From: Alteraurantiacibacter hainanensis
Lineage (GTDB): Bacteria > Pseudomonadota > Alphaproteobacteria > Sphingomonadales > Sphingomonadaceae
Length of the DNA: 64,000 nt
Direction of reading: 5' to 3'
NCBI RefSeq assembly: GCF_036321025.1
Contig: NZ_JAZAPB010000002.1
Location: 124,001-188,000, forward strand
Shown: piece after piece, positions 60,839 through 64,000 of the stretch
Position numbering within the stretch: the first letter of the stretch is position 1
How the letters are laid out: every line of letters starts with the position of its first letter
Notes under the pieces: generated by a model
Told to the model about the DNA's origin: nothing
Databases searched by the model: none
Seen by the model: only the letters and a program-made list of their open reading frames with translations
Position numbers and translations under genes: made by a program

Positions 60839-61096
60839 ATCACCCCCAGAGCGAACCGGAAAAGGTCTCCGAGCGGAGGCCGTCCCGGCAATGGCGCGGT
60901 TTCGCGGGGTTCAGCTCCTGACCTGACCCGGCCTTCCGGTGCATGCGTGCTGTATCGCCGATACTCTCGTCACTGAACCGAGTGCTTGGGTCCCGCCTGA
61001 CTCTTCGTGAGGCAGCCGGTGTGCGCGTCTCGGGAACCCGGAAAAGGGTGGGCAGCCGCGCCAGGCAGCGGAACATTGCTGGAAATCTGCCATTGC

Positions 61097-62728
61097 ATGG
61101 GAATGGGAAGTTTCCGTCGAGAACCGGCCTGGTGGCGCGATGAGACCATCTACCAGGTCTATCCGCGCTCATTTCAGGACAGCGATTCGGACGGGGTCGG
61201 CGATCTGCCCGGTATTCTTTCCCGGCTTTCCTACGTTGCTCGGCTCGGCGTCGACTGCGTCTGGCTTTCGCCGATTTTCGCCTCGCCGATGAAAGACTTC
61301 GGATACGACGTGGCGGACTATCGCAGCATCGATCCGCTGTTCGGGTCGATGGACGATTTCGACAGGTTGCTGGACGCGGCGCATTCGCACGGATTGAAGC
61401 TGCTGCTCGACTTCGTTCCCAATCACACGTCAGACAGGCACGCGTGGTTCGAAGAGAGCCGAAGCTCGCGGAGCAATGCCAAGCGCGACTGGTACATCTG
61501 GAAGGATCCGGGCCCCGATGGCGGACCGCCGAACAACTGGATCAGCAATTTCGGCGGGTCCGCATGGGAGTTCGACGAGGGGACCGGGCAGTACTACTAC
61601 CACGCGTTCCTCGCCTCGCAGCCCGATCTCAACTGGCGCAATCCCGAGGTTCGCACCGCCATGTTCGACATCCTGCGGTTCTGGATGGACAAGGGAGTGG
61701 ACGGCTTCCGTGTCGACGTGATCTGGCACCTCATCAAGGATGCCCGGTTCCGCGATAACCCTCCCAATCCCGAATACCGCCCCGGCCAGCCGGAGATCGA
61801 GAAGAACCTACAGATACATTCGGCGGATCAGCCAGAAATCCACGATCTCGTGGCGCAGATGCGCGACGTGATCGAGGAGTACGACAACCGGCTGCTGATC
61901 GGGGAAATCTACCTGCCGCTCGAACGGATGGTTCGATATTATGGCGAGAGCGGCGAGAGCGGTGTGCACTTGCCGTTCAATTTCCAGTTGCTGCAATGCC
62001 CGTGGAAGCCGGAGAAAATCGCCGCCCTCGTAACCGAATACGAAGCGGCGCTGCCCGAAGAGGGCTGGCCGAACTGGGTGCTGAGCAATCACGACCAGCC
62101 ACGCATTGCCGCGCGGACGGGCTTGCGTCAGGCCCGGATCGCCGCGATGCTGCTGCTTACCCTGCGCGGCACGCCGACGCTCTACTATGGTGACGAGATC
62201 GGCCTGGCCGACGTCGAGATTCCCCCCGATCGCATTCAGGATCCCTGGGCCAGGCAGGAACCGGACAGCAGCTTCAACAGGGACAAGGCGCGCACGCCGA
62301 TGCAATGGTCGAGCGAGGAAAACGCGGGCTTTTCCGAAGCCGAACCCTGGCTGCCGTTGTCGCAGGACTGGCGCGATCGCAATGTCGCGGAGCTCGACGA
62401 GGAGCCGGGTTCCCTGCTGCGTCTCTACAAACGCCTGCTCGCCTTCAGAAAGGAAGAGCCGGCCTTGCGGCGCGGGACATATCGCGAGATCCATGTGGAC
62501 GACGCGGTTTTCGCATACGAGCGGGTGCACGAGGGCGAACGACTGGCCGTGGTGCTGAACTTTTCCGGGGACGCCGCCCCCGGCCCGCTGCTTCCCCAAC
62601 CCTACCGCAATGGCAGTATCGTCTTTTCCTCCGAGGAAGATGGCGACCTGCGCAGGAGAGACGCCGCCACCCTCGATCTCCGACCCGGCGAAGGCGTCAT
62701 CGTGCGGGCCGAGGAAAACCGCTCATGA
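61097..62728 (+). CDS. GH13 alpha-glucosidase (oligo-1,6-glucosidase type)
   Basis: A 543-residue glycoside hydrolase 13 enzyme that should cleave short alpha-glucosides such as maltose or isomaltose. ETIYQVYPRSFQDSDSDGVG opens the (beta/alpha)8 barrel. The nucleophile Asp lies in DGFRVDVIWHL, the acid/base Glu in LLIGEIYLP and the third Asp in LSNHDQPR. LDFVPNHTSD and GDEIGLAD are also typical. No signal peptide is seen. The ATG at 61097 (MGMGSFRREPAWW) is my choice; 61103 is equally possible. Its last codons overlap the next gene (ATGA). Confidence 0.9.
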   Translation: MGMGSFRREPAWWRDETIYQVYPRSFQDSDSDGVGDLPGILSRLSYVARLGVDCVWLSPIFASPMKDFGYDVADYRSIDPLFGSMDDFDRLLDAAHSHGLKLLLDFVPNHTSDRHAWFEESRSSRSNAKRDWYIWKDPGPDGGPPNNWISNFGGSAWEFDEGTGQYYYHAFLASQPDLNWRNPEVRTAMFDILRFWMDKGVDGFRVDVIWHLIKDARFRDNPPNPEYRPGQPEIEKNLQIHSADQPEIHDLVAQMRDVIEEYDNRLLIGEIYLPLERMVRYYGESGESGVHLPFNFQLLQCPWKPEKIAALVTEYEAALPEEGWPNWVLSNHDQPRIAARTGLRQARIAAMLLLTLRGTPTLYYGDEIGLADVEIPPDRIQDPWARQEPDSSFNRDKARTPMQWSSEENAGFSEAEPWLPLSQDWRDRNVAELDEEPGSLLRLYKRLLAFRKEEPALRRGTYREIHVDDAVFAYERVHEGERLAVVLNFSGDAAPGPLLPQPYRNGSIVFSSEEDGDLRRRDAATLDLRPGEGVIVRAEENRS

Positions 62729-64000
62729 TCGAAGACCGCTGGTACAAGAACGCCGTCATCTACTCGCTTTCGCTCGACAGTTATCTCGATTCGAACGGCG
62801 ACGGCGTGGGCGACTTTGCCGGTCTGCTGGACAGGGTGGATTATCTCCAGGGCCTGGGCGTGTCGGCCATATGGCTCATGCCTTTCCATCCCTCTCCGCG
62901 CCGCGATCACGGATACGACGTGGCCGACTATTACGGTGTCGATCCGCGCTACGGCACGCTGGGCGATTTCGTGGAGTTGACGCAGGCGTGCCGTCAGCGC
63001 GGCATCCGCGTGATGATGGACCTCGTGCTCAACCACACCTCCATCGACCATCCCTGGTTCCAGGCGGCGATTGCCGACAAGGAAAGCAAGTACCGCGATT
63101 TCTACATCTGGTCGAAGGAACGGCCCGAAGACGCCGACGAGGGCATGATATTCCCCGGAGTGCAGGAGACCACCTGGACGTGGAACCGCCATGCGCAGGC
63201 TTACTACTTTCACAAGTTCTACGACTTCCAGCCCGACCTGAACCTCGCCAACCCGGCGGTGCGGGCCGAATTGCTCAAGATCGTCGGCTTCTGGCTGGAA
63301 CTGGGCATATCGGGTTTCCGCGTGGACGCCGTGCCATTCCTGATCGCGGAGAACGGCATCAACGTGAAGGACCCGGAACCGGCCTTCGGCTTCCTGCGGC
63401 GGCTGCGCGAGTTCGCCCAGTGGCGAAAAGGCGACGCGGTGTTCCTGGCGGAAGCCAACATCCCGCCGCAGGATTGCCTGCGCTACTTCGGCGAGGCGGG
63501 CGACCGATTGCAGATGATGTTCAACTTCCCGGTCAACCAGACGCTGTTCTACGCGCTGGCCAGCGCCGACACCCTTCCGCTGCGGGAGAAGCTTGAAGAA
63601 TCGCGCGACGTGCCCGGCACGGCGCAGTGGGCGCATTTCCTTCGCAACCACGACGAACTGGATATCGGAAGGCTGCCCAAGGAGCAGAAAGAGGCCGTCT
63701 TCGCCGCCTTCGGGCCGGAGGAGGACATGCAGCTTTACGAGCGTGGCATCCGCCGTCGCCTGGCGCCCATGCTCGGCGGCAGCCGGGCGAAACTGGAACT
63801 GGCCTATTCGCTGATGCTGACAATGCCGGGCACGCCTGTCATCCGCTACGGCGACGAGATCGGCATGGGGGAGGATCTCTCGCTGCCCGAACGCGAAGCG
63901 GCGCGCACGCCGATGCAGTGGTCGGCGGAGAAGAACGCCGGTTTCACCGTGTGCGACGAGCCGGTTCGTCCGGTTATCGACCATGGGCCCTACGGCTATC
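62725..64000 (+). CDS. GH13 family enzyme, trehalose-synthase-like, partial (C-terminus outside window)
   Basis: The first 425 residues are seen. MIEDRWYKNAVIYSLSLDSY has the layout of trehalose synthase/maltose glucosyltransferase and its hydrolase relatives. NHTSIDHPWF, ELGISGFRVDAVPFL (nucleophile Asp), VFLAEANIPP (acid/base Glu), HFLRNHDELD and IRYGDEIGMGE complete the GH13 active site. The start ATG overlaps the stop of the preceding glycosidase by 4 bases, so both are made together and probably work on the same oligosaccharide pool. Trehalose synthase cannot be separated from an amylase-type enzyme without the missing part. Confidence 0.82.
   Translation, partial: MIEDRWYKNAVIYSLSLDSYLDSNGDGVGDFAGLLDRVDYLQGLGVSAIWLMPFHPSPRRDHGYDVADYYGVDPRYGTLGDFVELTQACRQRGIRVMMDLVLNHTSIDHPWFQAAIADKESKYRDFYIWSKERPEDADEGMIFPGVQETTWTWNRHAQAYYFHKFYDFQPDLNLANPAVRAELLKIVGFWLELGISGFRVDAVPFLIAENGINVKDPEPAFGFLRRLREFAQWRKGDAVFLAEANIPPQDCLRYFGEAGDRLQMMFNFPVNQTLFYALASADTLPLREKLEESRDVPGTAQWAHFLRNHDELDIGRLPKEQKEAVFAAFGPEEDMQLYERGIRRRLAPMLGGSRAKLELAYSLMLTMPGTPVIRYGDEIGMGEDLSLPEREAARTPMQWSAEKNAGFTVCDEPVRPVIDHGPYGY

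Overview
The window looks like a chromosomal segment of a high-GC alphaproteobacterium of the order Sphingomonadales, most probably an Erythrobacteraceae member. This is inferred from the gene content and from short recurrent AGCGGACA motifs of the kind I associate with sphingomonad genomes. Gene content pointing this way includes a bacterial CDC48 ATPase, a DUF6090 protein, a CopA/CopB copper pair, a ZnuD-type receptor, a second GluRS and a second IF-1. No rRNA operon, integrase, transposase, phage module or CRISPR array was seen. One tRNA gene, tRNA-Leu(GAG), is present.

Layout. 0-12 kb: end of an oxoacid CoA-transferase unit (scoA plus a membrane-anchored protein), an orphan terminator that may close a small RNA, CDC48, a DUF6090 membrane protein, polA with mscS, an acidic lipoprotein, a class A beta-lactamase-like serine hydrolase, a host-attachment-type protein and a lipoprotein methyltransferase. 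12-18.3 kb: copper locus 1, with a DUF305/LVIVD protein, copB, the multicopper oxidase copA, and divergent csoR sharing a CsoR operator with copA. 18.4-22 kb: groES-groEL under a CIRCE element, and a MATE exporter. 22-29 kb: lipoprotein cytochrome c, a frame-broken S41 peptidase, rplJ-rplL, a second acidic lipoprotein, a compact operon (42-residue exported peptide, DUF2975 protein, XRE regulator) behind repeated dyads, and a DUF885 protein. 29-38 kb: rpoB-rpoC, separated from rplJL and on the opposite strand. 38-45.5 kb: metal homeostasis, with a small gene behind a Fur-type box, gltX2, a ZnuD-like zinc receptor, and the copper ATPase copA overlapping cueR. 45.6-50.3 kb: small stress-type genes, infA paralogue, a CadC-like regulator with TPR-type tail and a CPBP protease; this stretch looks richer in A+T and has several AGCGGACA repeats. 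50.3-60.7 kb: NTF2-like protein, dcd, tandem universal stress protein, putA, an Nmad3-like protein, and the tightly coupled ftsE-ftsX-ydcF-acyltransferase operon divergent from a zinc-ribbon protein. 60.7-64 kb: tRNA-Leu and two overlapping GH13 glycosidases, the second cut by the window end.

How it works together. Copper is handled twice: periplasmic oxidation and outer-membrane binding under CsoR (12-17.7 kb), and cytoplasmic Cu(I) export under CueR (42.7-45.5 kb), next to a zinc receptor and a Fur-type site. Core functions (polA, groESL, rplJL, rpoBC, dcd, ftsEX, gltX) are interleaved with many small exported proteins. The least explained unit is the peptide-DUF2975-XRE operon at 25.9-26.95 kb, whose first gene is very short and whose promoter carries repeated dyads that could be sites for its own regulator.
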